Of a DNA stretch of 64,000 nt, positions 52,936 through 62,022 are shown in pieces (positions within the stretch are counted from its first letter, which is position 1; each line of letters begins with the position of its first letter). The notes under the pieces are model-generated. The model did not search any database and was not told the DNA's origin. It saw nothing but the letters and a program-made list of their open reading frames with translations. The stretch is taken from contig CAZWKQ010000010.1 in assembly GCA_964634005.1 (NCBI GenBank), forward strand, positions 1 to 64,000, read 5' to 3'. The stretch comes from CAZWKQ01 sp964634005 (GTDB taxonomy: Bacteria; Bacteroidota; Bacteroidia; Bacteroidales; JACABE01). A program made the translations under genes and the position numbers.

Positions 52936-55452
52936 CTAATTTTCAATATCTGACAAATCGGTTATATTAAGGCTTCTTAATGCATTGCCAATATTAGTCG
53001 ATTTTATAATTATCTCCTTTTTTTCGCCGGGCAATAAATCGAAAAAATTATCTGAAAACTCAGTATTTTCGATACTTTCAAGCATAATATCTTTAGCTAA
53101 TATATTTGACTGTAATGTAATAACGGCTTTATCAATAGCTATTCTCTTTGTACTAATATTTATTTCAGGTTTCTTAAGTTCTAAATTTTTGGGAGAAGCA
53201 AAGAAATATAGCTCCCTGCAGATTATAGAATCTTCATCCCATAGCTCGGCAACTAATAAAGAATTGTTTTTGTACTTATTCAACTTAAAAGCTGTAGTGT
53301 CGTTTTCCCATATTTTTTCCGAGAAATTTTCTTTTATTTTAATATTAGGCAAAATAGTGTCCCAAAGAAGATTACCATCAAAGTCAATTTGCTTGATAAT
53401 CAGTTTATTTTTATCAAAAGCTTTATTATCGCTTATAACCCAAAGCTGTATTTTTTCATTTTCATTAAACGACAGTATAACACTTTCAAACATTTTTTTT
53501 GCGGTAAAATAAAGAGCTTTGGGATTTTTATAGAAATCAACTGACGACCACGAAACAACAGGCCAACAGTCGTTCAATTGCCAATATAAAGTTCCCATAC
53601 ATCTTGGCATAGCCCTGCGATGTGAACCAATGGCAATTTTCATTCCTCTTGCCTGCAAAAGCTGACTAACATAAACATAAAGTGCCAGATCAGCAGATTT
53701 TTTGTAGTCTCTTTTCAAATATTCATCAATAGTTTCAAATCCTGTAGGATGTTTCTGGTGGTTTTTCAATTGCGGAGAATAAAAATACAATGCAGTATCA
53801 TCGATAACTCTCTTTAAAGTAGAAATTTGCGGGAAAGATTGAAATCCATATTCCGACATAAATCTACCTGTTTTTTCAATATATTTCTCAAAAGGTTCCA
53901 TACCCCACCAAACGCCCCAATAGTGCGAATCGCCATGAGTCATACTTTCTTTTCTGCCCCAGCCGAATTTGGGAGATGAACTGATATAATCAGATTTTAA
54001 ATTCAGTTTTTTTATTGTTCGTGGTAAAATATTATCAAACAAATACTTATAATCATTCCAAATTTTTATAGAATCTAATTCAGTATAATTGAATTGTTTT
54101 TGCCAACCCCAATTGTGCCATCCTTCGTCAATTTCATTATTTCCACACCATAAAGCTATGCAAGCATTGTTTCTTAAACGTTTTATATTATCAATAGCTT
54201 CATTTTCAACATTTTCAATAAAATTGCTATCGCCCGGGTACATATTACAAGCAAACATAAAATCCTGCCAAACAAGAATTCCATTCCGATTGCAAAGACT
54301 GTAGAAATAATCGTTTTCATAAATACCTCCACCCCAAACTCTCAACATATTCATATTGGCATTTTTTGCTTTTTCGATTATATCTTCATAATCATTATTG
54401 GTAACTTCTGTCGGGAAACTATGCAATGGAACATAATTTGCACCCTTTATAAAAACGGGCTTACTATTAACCTTGAAATAAAAACTTTCGCCAATACTGT
54501 CTTTTTCTTTAATTAATTCAATTTTTCTAAGACCAATTTCAAAATTCTTTTCATAAACAGTTCCTTGATTTCTTTTTATTAATAATCCGAAATTGTACAG
54601 ATACGGATTACCCGTTCCATTTGGCATCCATAGTATAGGATTTTCGATATTATAAGGCAGTTTTATAATATTTTTTCCTTTGGTAATTTTAATTTTTTTT
54701 AAAAGTATTCTCGAGTTTGAATTATTATCAATGAGTTCAATCCAAAGCCTATTATTTTTTTCTGAAGAAAGCTCAATTTCAAGCTGCAGTTCAGCAGATT
54801 TGCTATTGATATTTAATTGGTTAAAAAAAACGTCTTCTACTCTAATATTATCGTATGCAATTAGTTTTACGGGCTTCCATATTCCGGTAGTTAATAATTT
54901 TGGTCCCCAGTCCCACCCGTATTGATATTGTGCTTTTCGTGAAAATGCTCTTGAATCGGGTAATGAATAAGGCAGTTTAAGAGCATTAAGGCTATCTTTT
55001 ATAACCGGAGAAGTAAAAACCAACAATAAAATATTGCTATCAGGTTTTAAATATTTTTCAACATGAAATTCCCAAACTCTAAACATATTATCTGTTGTAC
55101 CCAAAAATTTATTGTTCAAATAAATATCGCAATGGGTATCAAGCCCTTCAAATCTTAGAATTACATTCTTTTTCGATAAAAAAGTGTCGGAAACATTAAA
55201 ATTACATTTATAATTCCAATTTTTCCGATTCAAAGTATCCAGCTTGACTTCATTATCGGCATAAAAAGGATCAGGGATTAAATTATTGCTCATTAAATCG
55301 GTATACTGGCAACCGGGCACTTTGGCCTTGTGCCAATTATCGGTTTTATTTTCACAAAAAAACCAATTATCAGCAATTAATTTTTCAAATGTCTGTGATT
55401 TCAAACAATGATTAAATGCAAAGAAAAACAGTAAAATAAATAGTTTTTTCAT
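52936..55452 (-). CDS. Secreted glycoside hydrolase family 2 beta-mannosidase
   Basis: The 838-residue protein has a signal peptide (about 1-20), a sugar-binding domain (YLNNKFLGTTDNMFRVWEF), an Ig-like middle domain, and a GH2 TIM barrel with the acid/base Glu in WCGNNEIDEGW (near residue 438) and nucleophile Glu in FMSEYGFQSFP (near 534). The VWGGGIYENDYFY block and ALWCGNNE are typical of beta-mannosidases. It should remove beta-mannose from N-glycans or mannans. Its start overlaps the cutC stop by 4 bases. The neighbours have no obvious sugar role. Confidence 0.9.
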   Translation of the reverse strand: MKKLFILLFFFAFNHCLKSQTFEKLIADNWFFCENKTDNWHKAKVPGCQYTDLMSNNLIPDPFYADNEVKLDTLNRKNWNYKCNFNVSDTFLSKKNVILRFEGLDTHCDIYLNNKFLGTTDNMFRVWEFHVEKYLKPDSNILLLVFTSPVIKDSLNALKLPYSLPDSRAFSRKAQYQYGWDWGPKLLTTGIWKPVKLIAYDNIRVEDVFFNQLNINSKSAELQLEIELSSEKNNRLWIELIDNNSNSRILLKKIKITKGKNIIKLPYNIENPILWMPNGTGNPYLYNFGLLIKRNQGTVYEKNFEIGLRKIELIKEKDSIGESFYFKVNSKPVFIKGANYVPLHSFPTEVTNNDYEDIIEKAKNANMNMLRVWGGGIYENDYFYSLCNRNGILVWQDFMFACNMYPGDSNFIENVENEAIDNIKRLRNNACIALWCGNNEIDEGWHNWGWQKQFNYTELDSIKIWNDYKYLFDNILPRTIKKLNLKSDYISSSPKFGWGRKESMTHGDSHYWGVWWGMEPFEKYIEKTGRFMSEYGFQSFPQISTLKRVIDDTALYFYSPQLKNHQKHPTGFETIDEYLKRDYKKSADLALYVYVSQLLQARGMKIAIGSHRRAMPRCMGTLYWQLNDCWPVVSWSSVDFYKNPKALYFTAKKMFESVILSFNENEKIQLWVISDNKAFDKNKLIIKQIDFDGNLLWDTILPNIKIKENFSEKIWENDTTAFKLNKYKNNSLLVAELWDEDSIICRELYFFASPKNLELKKPEINISTKRIAIDKAVITLQSNILAKDIMLESIENTEFSDNFFDLLPGEKKEIIIKSTNIGNALRSLNITDLSDIEN

Positions 55453-56192
55453 TTAATCTGTTTTAGAATTTCAACAACTTTCCTTACACGGTTTTCGTCT
55501 GTAATTTGGTGTTCGTATTCTTCTTTATCGGAAAGTTTACCCATAGTAACCCCTTTTTTACGGTATTTCATTTCACTTTCGATAGTTTTGCGTAGTGAAA
55601 CATGAAAAACATCAGCGCCGGTTTTTTGGGCTATATAAGCAATATTATCTTCGTTTATACCGCTTCCGGGCATTATTTTGCAATTGCCTTTATTAGTTTT
55701 TATCAGATAAGAAATAAGATCAACTCCCATAAGGGCAGTTTGCTTTTGTCCCGATGTAAGTAAATAATCGAAGCCTATTTTATTTATATCATCAAGAGCT
55801 AAGCTTGCATTATTTGCCATGTCGAATGCACGATGAAAGGTAGTTTTTTTTGGATAGCACATTTCAATTAATTGAGAACAAACAGATTTATCGATACTAC
55901 CATCAAACGTCAGGCAGCCAAAAACAAAACCATCAACACCCAGATTTTTAAGAGCCGAGATGTCGGTTTTTATTATTTCGATTTCATTTTTGTTATACAA
56001 GAAATCGCCGCCTCGTGGACGAATAAGAACATGAACAGCAATAGAAAGATGTTTTCTGACCGAAGAAACCAAGCCAATAGAGGGAGTAGTACCGCCTTCG
56101 ATAATATTATCGCACAGCTCTACTCTGTCGGCACCTCCAAGTTCTGCTGCAATAGCCGATTGAAAAGAGTTTACACATACTTCAAGCAGCAT
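55449..56192 (-). CDS. cutC: CutC family protein
   Basis: The 247-residue protein has the CutC TIM-barrel blocks VCVNSFQSAIAAELGGADR, HVLIRPRGGDFLY, FHRAFDMA, and LTSGQK, plus INEDNIAYIAQKTGADVFH. CutC was first tied to copper tolerance but its real function is not settled. It is probably cytoplasmic. It lies between the OmpH-like gene (10 bases upstream) and the beta-mannosidase gene, which it overlaps by 4 bases. Confidence 0.9.
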   Translation of the reverse strand: MLLEVCVNSFQSAIAAELGGADRVELCDNIIEGGTTPSIGLVSSVRKHLSIAVHVLIRPRGGDFLYNKNEIEIIKTDISALKNLGVDGFVFGCLTFDGSIDKSVCSQLIEMCYPKKTTFHRAFDMANNASLALDDINKIGFDYLLTSGQKQTALMGVDLISYLIKTNKGNCKIMPGSGINEDNIAYIAQKTGADVFHVSLRKTIESEMKYRKKGVTMGKLSDKEEYEHQITDENRVRKVVEILKQIK

Positions 56193-56202
56193 AAACTATG
56201 TT

Positions 56203-56850
56203 TTACTTCTTTTTTCCTTTATGATAAACCTCATTAAGTCCTTTTACGACTTCTTTTGTAATATCTAAGCTGTCGTTTGCGAATAATATGCCGCTAATTC
56301 TCGATTTTTCGAGTATAAAAGTATATTTTGGACCTTTATTAAACCTGTTGATAAAAGAAAATATCGAATCCTGAACTTCAATATTTTTATTTTGCTTTAT
56401 TTCGGCCAACTGGCTACCATATTTTTTTTCGAGTTCCATCAAATCGCTTTGCCTTTGCTGTAGTGCGGCTTCTTTTTTCTTTTGTTCGCTAAGAGTGAAT
56501 GAGGCTCCGGTTTTTAAATAATTCTCGTAATCGTTTTTAAACGTAAGTGCCTGACTTTTATAGTCATTGGTAAGTTTTTTTTCCAGTTCTTCGAGGTAGA
56601 CTTTTGTATCTTTCACAAAATCATAATTTTCCCATAAAGTATCACTATCTACATAAGCTATGGTTAAATTTGAATTGATTGCAACTGGCTGTGAAATGTG
56701 TTCCTTTTTACCTTCAGTAAAAAATAAAATATATAGTAATACAACAGCAATAGCTAAAATAACATTAAATATTACCGTATATTTCGACTTTTTGCAATTA
56801 ACCGATTCTGAATTATTTTGCTTTATTTCTATTTGTTCTTCCTGATTCAT
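56203..56850 (-). CDS. OmpH/Skp-like protein with membrane anchor
   Basis: The 215-residue protein has an N-terminal hydrophobic helix (about residues 25-45) and then an OmpH/Skp-like helical hairpin with ITIAYVDSDTLWENYDFVKDTK-type opening (AYVDSDTLWENYDF near 71) and a long coiled coil (about 90-165), ending in a short segment. It is a periplasmic chaperone-like protein tethered to the inner membrane, rather than free Skp. It lies 12 bases after recQ. Confidence 0.83.
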   Translation of the reverse strand: MNQEEQIEIKQNNSESVNCKKSKYTVIFNVILAIAVVLLYILFFTEGKKEHISQPVAINSNLTIAYVDSDTLWENYDFVKDTKVYLEELEKKLTNDYKSQALTFKNDYENYLKTGASFTLSEQKKKEAALQQRQSDLMELEKKYGSQLAEIKQNKNIEVQDSIFSFINRFNKGPKYTFILEKSRISGILFANDSLDITKEVVKGLNEVYHKGKKK

Positions 56851-56862
56851 TTGTTTTTAAAA

Positions 56863-59067
56863 TTAATTTCCTAATTCTGACATAAACTTAATTCTCATCA
56901 ATCTTATTTCTTCCTCGCTGTATTCATTTTCACCGAGTTCTCTCAGACAATCCTCAATTGAATCCGATTCAGCTTCGCGGAAGTACTCATAAATTTCCTC
57001 CTGATGGTATTCATCTACGAATTCATTTATGTAGTAGTTTAAATCAATCTTGGTGCCTGATGCAACTATACTTTCAATTTCGGTGAGCAATTCATCGAAG
57101 GTAAGATTTTTTGCTATGGCAATATCTTCAAGGTCAATTTTACGGTCGATACTTTGAATGATATATACTTTTAATCCCGATTTGTTTACAACAGATTTAA
57201 CGACAAAATCCTGAGGACGTTCAATTTCGTTTTCTTCAACGTATTTTTTAATCAGGTCAACGAAAGGTTGTCCGTATTTCAATGCCTTACCTGCACCAAC
57301 ACCTGTAATTTGCTTCATTTCCTCAATAGTAACGGGATATTGTATAGTCATGTCTTCAAGTGATGGGTCTTGAAAAATAACAAATGGCGGTAAGTTTTCT
57401 TTGCGTGAAATATCTCTTCTAAGGTCTTTCAGCAATGCAAAAAGAGTTTTATCGGTAGCATCGGTTCTGCCGCCTCCACCCATAACAGACATAATATCTT
57501 CGTCCTCATCGTTAAGATAATCGTGGTCTTTGGCAATCATTATCTTATAGGGCTTTTTGATATATTTCAACCCTTCCTGAGTTACTTTAAGCAAACCGTA
57601 GTTTTCAATATCTTTGGCAAGTAAGTTTTCGATAAGAGCTTGTCGAATTACAGCATTCCAGTAGCCTTCAACTTTGTCGGCTCCGGCCCCGAATTGCGGT
57701 AGTTTATCGTGTTTCATTTTTTTGAGCGTACCGGAGTTTTTCCCTAAAAGAATTTGAACAACATGTTTGGTTTTAAACAATTGTTTGACAGCGAGTACAG
57801 TTTCTATTGCAAGAACAACATCTTCGGTACCATCGGTTTTTTCTTTCGGGTGCAAGCAATTATCACAAGTTTGACAATTATGTGGTTCATAATTTTCGCC
57901 AAAATAGTGCAGTAGTACTTTTCTGCGGCAAGCCGATGATTCGGCATAAGAAATAGTCTCATTTATAAGCTGCATGGCAATTTCTTGCTCGGCAACAGCT
58001 TTGTTTTTCAGAAATTTTTCAAGCTTAACGATATCTTCTTCGCTGTAAAAAGCTATGCAATTGCCTTCACCATCGTCTCTTCCGGCACGGCCTGTTTCCT
58101 GATAATAACCTTCGAGGCTCTTAGGCATATCGTAATGTATAACGAATCTTACGTCGGGTTTATCGATTCCCATTCCGAAAGCAATTGTGGCAACTATAAC
58201 ATCCACTTCTTCCATCAAAAATTTATCCTGATTTTCGGCTCTCGTAACCGAATCAAGACCTGCATGATAAGGCAAAGCTCTAATACCGTTGACCTGTAGG
58301 GTTTCGGCAAACTCTTCCACCTTTTTTCGGCTCAAACAATATACTATACCCGATTTACCCGGATTGTTTTTAATAAACTTAATTATTTCCTTGTTTACAT
58401 CGTTTGTTTTTCTTCTTACTTCGTAATATAAATTAGGACGGTTGAATGATGATATATAAATATCGGCATTCATCATTCCGAGATTTTTCTGAATATCCTG
58501 TTGAACTTTGGGAGTAGCAGTTGCTGTTAACGCAATTACAGGTACTTTTTTACCTATAGCATCGATAATTGGGCGTAAACGGCGATATTCGGGGCGGAAA
58601 TCATGTCCCCATTCGGAAATACAATGTGCTTCGTCAATTGCATAAAACGATATATCGATATCGCTGAAAAATTCGATGTTTTCTTCTTTAGTAAGTGATT
58701 CGGGAGCAACGTAAAGTAATTTGGTTTTACCGGTTATTATATCATTCTTTACTTCTTTAATTTCGTTTTTACTGAGCGAAGAATTCAAAAAATGAGCTAT
58801 TCCTATTTCGGTTCCGAAATTTCTTATAGCATCTACCTGATTTTTCATTAACGAAATAAGAGGAGATATTACAATAGCAGTACCTTTGCTAATCAATGCG
58901 GGCAACTGATAACAAAGTGATTTGCCGCCGCCTGTTGGCATTATAACAAAAGTATCGCGTCCGTTTAATACACTTTTTATAACCTTCTCTTGATTACCCT
59001 TGAAATTGTCGAAGCCAAAAATCTTCTTCAAATGAAAATGAAGATTTAAATCATCCTTAGCAGCCAT
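56863..59067 (-). CDS. recQ: ATP-dependent DNA helicase RecQ
   Basis: The 734-residue protein has the RecQ helicase core: Walker A TGGGKSLCYQLP (near residue 48), AIDEAHCISEWGHDF, RQC zinc-binding cysteines (CRRKVLLHYFG and CQTCDNCL near 375-403), and an HRDC domain (about 525-600). A further 120 residues at the C-terminus form a helical, probably winged-helix region. It unwinds DNA in recombination and repair. The ATG at 59067 is used; a TTG at 59070 is one codon earlier. It heads the recQ-ompH-cutC-mannosidase run. Confidence 0.95.
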   Translation of the reverse strand: MAAKDDLNLHFHLKKIFGFDNFKGNQEKVIKSVLNGRDTFVIMPTGGGKSLCYQLPALISKGTAIVISPLISLMKNQVDAIRNFGTEIGIAHFLNSSLSKNEIKEVKNDIITGKTKLLYVAPESLTKEENIEFFSDIDISFYAIDEAHCISEWGHDFRPEYRRLRPIIDAIGKKVPVIALTATATPKVQQDIQKNLGMMNADIYISSFNRPNLYYEVRRKTNDVNKEIIKFIKNNPGKSGIVYCLSRKKVEEFAETLQVNGIRALPYHAGLDSVTRAENQDKFLMEEVDVIVATIAFGMGIDKPDVRFVIHYDMPKSLEGYYQETGRAGRDDGEGNCIAFYSEEDIVKLEKFLKNKAVAEQEIAMQLINETISYAESSACRRKVLLHYFGENYEPHNCQTCDNCLHPKEKTDGTEDVVLAIETVLAVKQLFKTKHVVQILLGKNSGTLKKMKHDKLPQFGAGADKVEGYWNAVIRQALIENLLAKDIENYGLLKVTQEGLKYIKKPYKIMIAKDHDYLNDEDEDIMSVMGGGGRTDATDKTLFALLKDLRRDISRKENLPPFVIFQDPSLEDMTIQYPVTIEEMKQITGVGAGKALKYGQPFVDLIKKYVEENEIERPQDFVVKSVVNKSGLKVYIIQSIDRKIDLEDIAIAKNLTFDELLTEIESIVASGTKIDLNYYINEFVDEYHQEEIYEYFREAESDSIEDCLRELGENEYSEEEIRLMRIKFMSELGN

Positions 59068-59168
59068 CAATTATTAGTTTTAAATTTTTCCTTTTTCAAA
59101 TTTCTTTTATGTAAAATTAGTTTTTTTTAAATAATCAACCTATCAATACGTATTTTTTTTAAAAAAAT

Positions 59169-59203
59169 TTTGTACTGTAGTTAAAAAAATTCTTGTAGGT
59201 TTG
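59169..59203 (+). promoter_or_regulatory. Promoter of kdsD
   Basis: TTTG (59169-59172) and TAGGTTTG (59196-59203) lie 23 bases apart. The transcript would start near 59209, about 48 bases before the likely TTG start. Confidence 0.45.
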
Positions 59204-59256
59204 TAATGTAAAATTAATATATTTTTTTTGAATTTATGTAATTTATTTTAAAAGTC

Positions 59257-60225
59257 TTGAAAACACGGGAAGAAATAAAAAAGATTGCAATTGAAACCAT
59301 AAACAACGAAGTAGAATCCATTTCACAACTGAAGCACTATATTGACGACGTTTTTGCAAAGTGTGTAGAATTAATTTATAACTCCAATGGCAGGGTTATA
59401 GTTACGGGAATAGGCAAAAGTGCAAACATAGGAGTAAAAATAGTATCAACATTTAATTCAACAGGAACTCCTTCAATATTTATGCATGCAGCTGATGCTA
59501 TTCATGGAGACCTGGGAATTATTCAACCGGATGATATAATTATTTGTATTTCCAAAAGTGGTAATACACCTGAGATAAAAGTTTTATTGCCGCTAATAAA
59601 ATCTATGGGAAATACAATAATTGCCTTAGTAGGAAACACAAGTTCATATCTTGCTTTACAAGCTGATTATGTTATAAATTGTACAGTTAACAAAGAAGCT
59701 TGTCCTAACAATTTAGCACCAACTTCGAGTACTACGGCACAGTTGGTAATGGGAGATGCTCTTGCAGTTGCACTATTAGAATACAGGGGTTTTACTACCG
59801 AAGATTTCGCCAAGTATCATCCGGGAGGTGCTTTGGGGAAAAAACTTTACCTAAAAGTTTCGGATTTGACAATTAACAACGAAAAACCATCAGTAAGCCT
59901 CGAAGATAATATTAAGAATACAATAATTGAAATAACAAGCAAACGACTTGGAGCTGCCGCAGTAGTTGAAAACAAAAAAATTATAGGAATTGTAACCGAC
60001 GGCGATTTAAGACGAATGCTTCAAAAAAATGATGATGTCTTTTCTCTCAAAGCAAAAGATATTATGACAGTTAACCCTAAAACCATATATAAAGATGAAT
60101 TAGCTGTTAATGCCCTTCAAATAATGAAAAAAAACAACATAACTCAACTGCTAGTAACAGACGAAAATTGTGAATATTATGGTGTAATTCATTTACACGA
60201 TCTGTTAAAAGAAGGTATTTTGTAA
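59257..60225 (+). CDS. kdsD: Arabinose-5-phosphate isomerase (KdsD/KpsF)
   Basis: The 322-residue enzyme turns ribulose 5-phosphate to arabinose 5-phosphate, the first step of KDO synthesis. It has an N-terminal SIS domain (VIVTGIGKSANIGVKIVST, SKSGNTPEI and LAPTSSTTAQL) and two CBS domains (about 205-322). No ATG lies before the conserved region and an in-frame stop sits at 59239, so the TTG at 59257 is the most likely start. It is followed by a YfcC-family transporter. Confidence 0.93.
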   Translation: MKTREEIKKIAIETINNEVESISQLKHYIDDVFAKCVELIYNSNGRVIVTGIGKSANIGVKIVSTFNSTGTPSIFMHAADAIHGDLGIIQPDDIIICISKSGNTPEIKVLLPLIKSMGNTIIALVGNTSSYLALQADYVINCTVNKEACPNNLAPTSSTTAQLVMGDALAVALLEYRGFTTEDFAKYHPGGALGKKLYLKVSDLTINNEKPSVSLEDNIKNTIIEITSKRLGAAAVVENKKIIGIVTDGDLRRMLQKNDDVFSLKAKDIMTVNPKTIYKDELAVNALQIMKKNNITQLLVTDENCEYYGVIHLHDLLKEGIL

Positions 60226-60250
60226 CTCTTTCCCGATTAAGATTATTTTC

Positions 60251-60258
60251 TATTTTTG
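60251..60258 (+). promoter_or_regulatory. Promoter -7 element of the transporter gene
   Basis: TATTTTTG matches TAnnTTTG, 19 bases before the ATG. It allows expression apart from kdsD. Confidence 0.45.
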
Positions 60259-60277
60259 GAAAAAATAATTAATTAGA

Positions 60278-61876
60278 ATGAAAAACCGAAAATTTCCACA
60301 CACCTACGTTATTGTTTTCTTTGTAATACTTATAGCAGCAGTAACAACATGGATAGTTCCTGCAGGCGAGTTTGAGCGTCAAACTATTGATACACACGGA
60401 CAAAAAAGAGAAATTATACAAACGGACTCTTATCATAAAGTAGAACAACAACCTCAAACTTGGCAGGTTTTCTCGGCATTTTACAAAGGGTTTGTAAGGT
60501 CACCGAAAATTATAGTATTTATTTTGATTTTAGGAGGAGCTTTCTGGATTTTAAATGAAAGTAAAGCAATAGATGCCGGTGTATCGGCATTTTTGAAAAG
60601 AAGTAATAAATTGGAAAAATATTGGATTATCAGAAAAATCGGAATTAACAACATAATTATAACAACAGTTATGCTTATGTTCAGTTTTTTCGGTGCAATA
60701 TTCGGTATGAGTGAAGAAACCATTGCCTTTGTAATAATTTTTGTACCATTGGCAGTATCTATGGGCTACGATTCGATAGTTGGCGTTTGTATGTGCTTTA
60801 TTGGAGCAGGAATAGGGTTTGCAGGATGTTTATTAAATCCGTTTACATTGGGTATAGCTCAGGAGATTGCAGGATTGCCATTGTTTTCCGGTATCGAATA
60901 TCGTTTGATTATATGGATGGTTGTAAATATTGTCGGTATTGGATGGGTTTTAAAATATGCAGCTAAAATTAAAAAAGCACCGCATAAATCGCCTGTTTAT
61001 AATGAAGACGAATATTGGAGAGAACATCATAAAAACTCTGAAACCGATTTACGACAGAAGTCTTATAATTCGACATGGTTGGCATATATTTTAGTTTTAA
61101 TTGTTACCGGGGTTTATGCAATTTTTTTACCGGTAAATTCGATAAAATTCGGGCCTAATTCTTTTCAAATACCTTTATTGCCTGTTCTAAGCATTTTATT
61201 TGCAATATTTGGTTATATAACAGCAAAAAAATCGGTACAATACTTTGTTTTAAATATACTAATGTTTACAATAGCCTATTTAATGGCAGGGGTAATGGGC
61301 TTCGACTGGGGGCTGCTCGAAATAGCCGCATTATTTTTCGGAATGGCAATAGCAGCAGGGATTTCAATAAACAAAGGGCCAAATGAAATTACAAAACTGT
61401 TTGTGGCAGGAGCAAAAGATATACTTTCCGCAGCACTTGTTGTAGGTTTGGCCGGCGGAATTATTGTTATACTTGAAGATGGCAAAGTGATTGATACCAT
61501 TTTGTACGGAATTTCGAAGTCAATGACAGGATTGAGCAATATAGCAACACTTTCGTTAATGTACACTTTTCAGTCGCTTTTGAATATGGTAATAACTTCA
61601 GGCACTGCAAAAGCAGCTTTGATTATGCCGATATTAAGAGATATTTCGGAAATGGTAGGGCTTTCGAAACAAGCAACAGTTACGGCATTTCATATTGGCG
61701 ACGGATTTACGAATCTGATTACTCCAACATCGGGCGTGCTTATAGGTGTTTTGGAAATAGCCCGTATTCCCTTCAATAAATGGTTTAAGTGGGCATTACC
61801 TCTAATTATTATTCTAACAATAGTTGGGTTTTTAATGCTTATACCAACCGTTACCATGCAGTTAAACGGGTTTTAA
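60278..61876 (+). CDS. YfcC-family membrane transporter
   Basis: The 532-residue protein has about 12-13 hydrophobic segments and the YfcC/DcuC-like (ion transporter) pattern, with WIVPAGEFERQ at the N-terminus, the GGAFWILNESKAIDAGV block, the GMSEETIAFVIIFVPLAVSMGYD block and HIGDGFTNLITPTSGVLIG near the end. The family is linked to C4-dicarboxylate or basic amino acid antiport, and the substrate is unknown. It lies 52 bases after kdsD. Confidence 0.87.
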   Translation: MKNRKFPHTYVIVFFVILIAAVTTWIVPAGEFERQTIDTHGQKREIIQTDSYHKVEQQPQTWQVFSAFYKGFVRSPKIIVFILILGGAFWILNESKAIDAGVSAFLKRSNKLEKYWIIRKIGINNIIITTVMLMFSFFGAIFGMSEETIAFVIIFVPLAVSMGYDSIVGVCMCFIGAGIGFAGCLLNPFTLGIAQEIAGLPLFSGIEYRLIIWMVVNIVGIGWVLKYAAKIKKAPHKSPVYNEDEYWREHHKNSETDLRQKSYNSTWLAYILVLIVTGVYAIFLPVNSIKFGPNSFQIPLLPVLSILFAIFGYITAKKSVQYFVLNILMFTIAYLMAGVMGFDWGLLEIAALFFGMAIAAGISINKGPNEITKLFVAGAKDILSAALVVGLAGGIIVILEDGKVIDTILYGISKSMTGLSNIATLSLMYTFQSLLNMVITSGTAKAALIMPILRDISEMVGLSKQATVTAFHIGDGFTNLITPTSGVLIGVLEIARIPFNKWFKWALPLIIILTIVGFLMLIPTVTMQLNGF

Positions 61877-61964
61877 AGCGTTTATTATACTTAGATAAAA
61901 CTCTGCAAAAAACCTTTTGTAGGCAATGTATTACAAATAATTTTTTTTAAAGTAAAATATTCCA

Positions 61965-61972
61965 TAGTTTTG
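61965..61972 (+). promoter_or_regulatory. Promoter -7 element of iorAB
   Basis: TAGTTTTG matches TAnnTTTG. It lies about 50 bases before the iorA ATG. No -33 TTTG is seen at the right distance. Confidence 0.45.
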
Positions 61973-62022
61973 TAAGCGAAATAAAAAGAATTAAGATTAA
62001 ATTTTAATAAATAAAACTTAAT

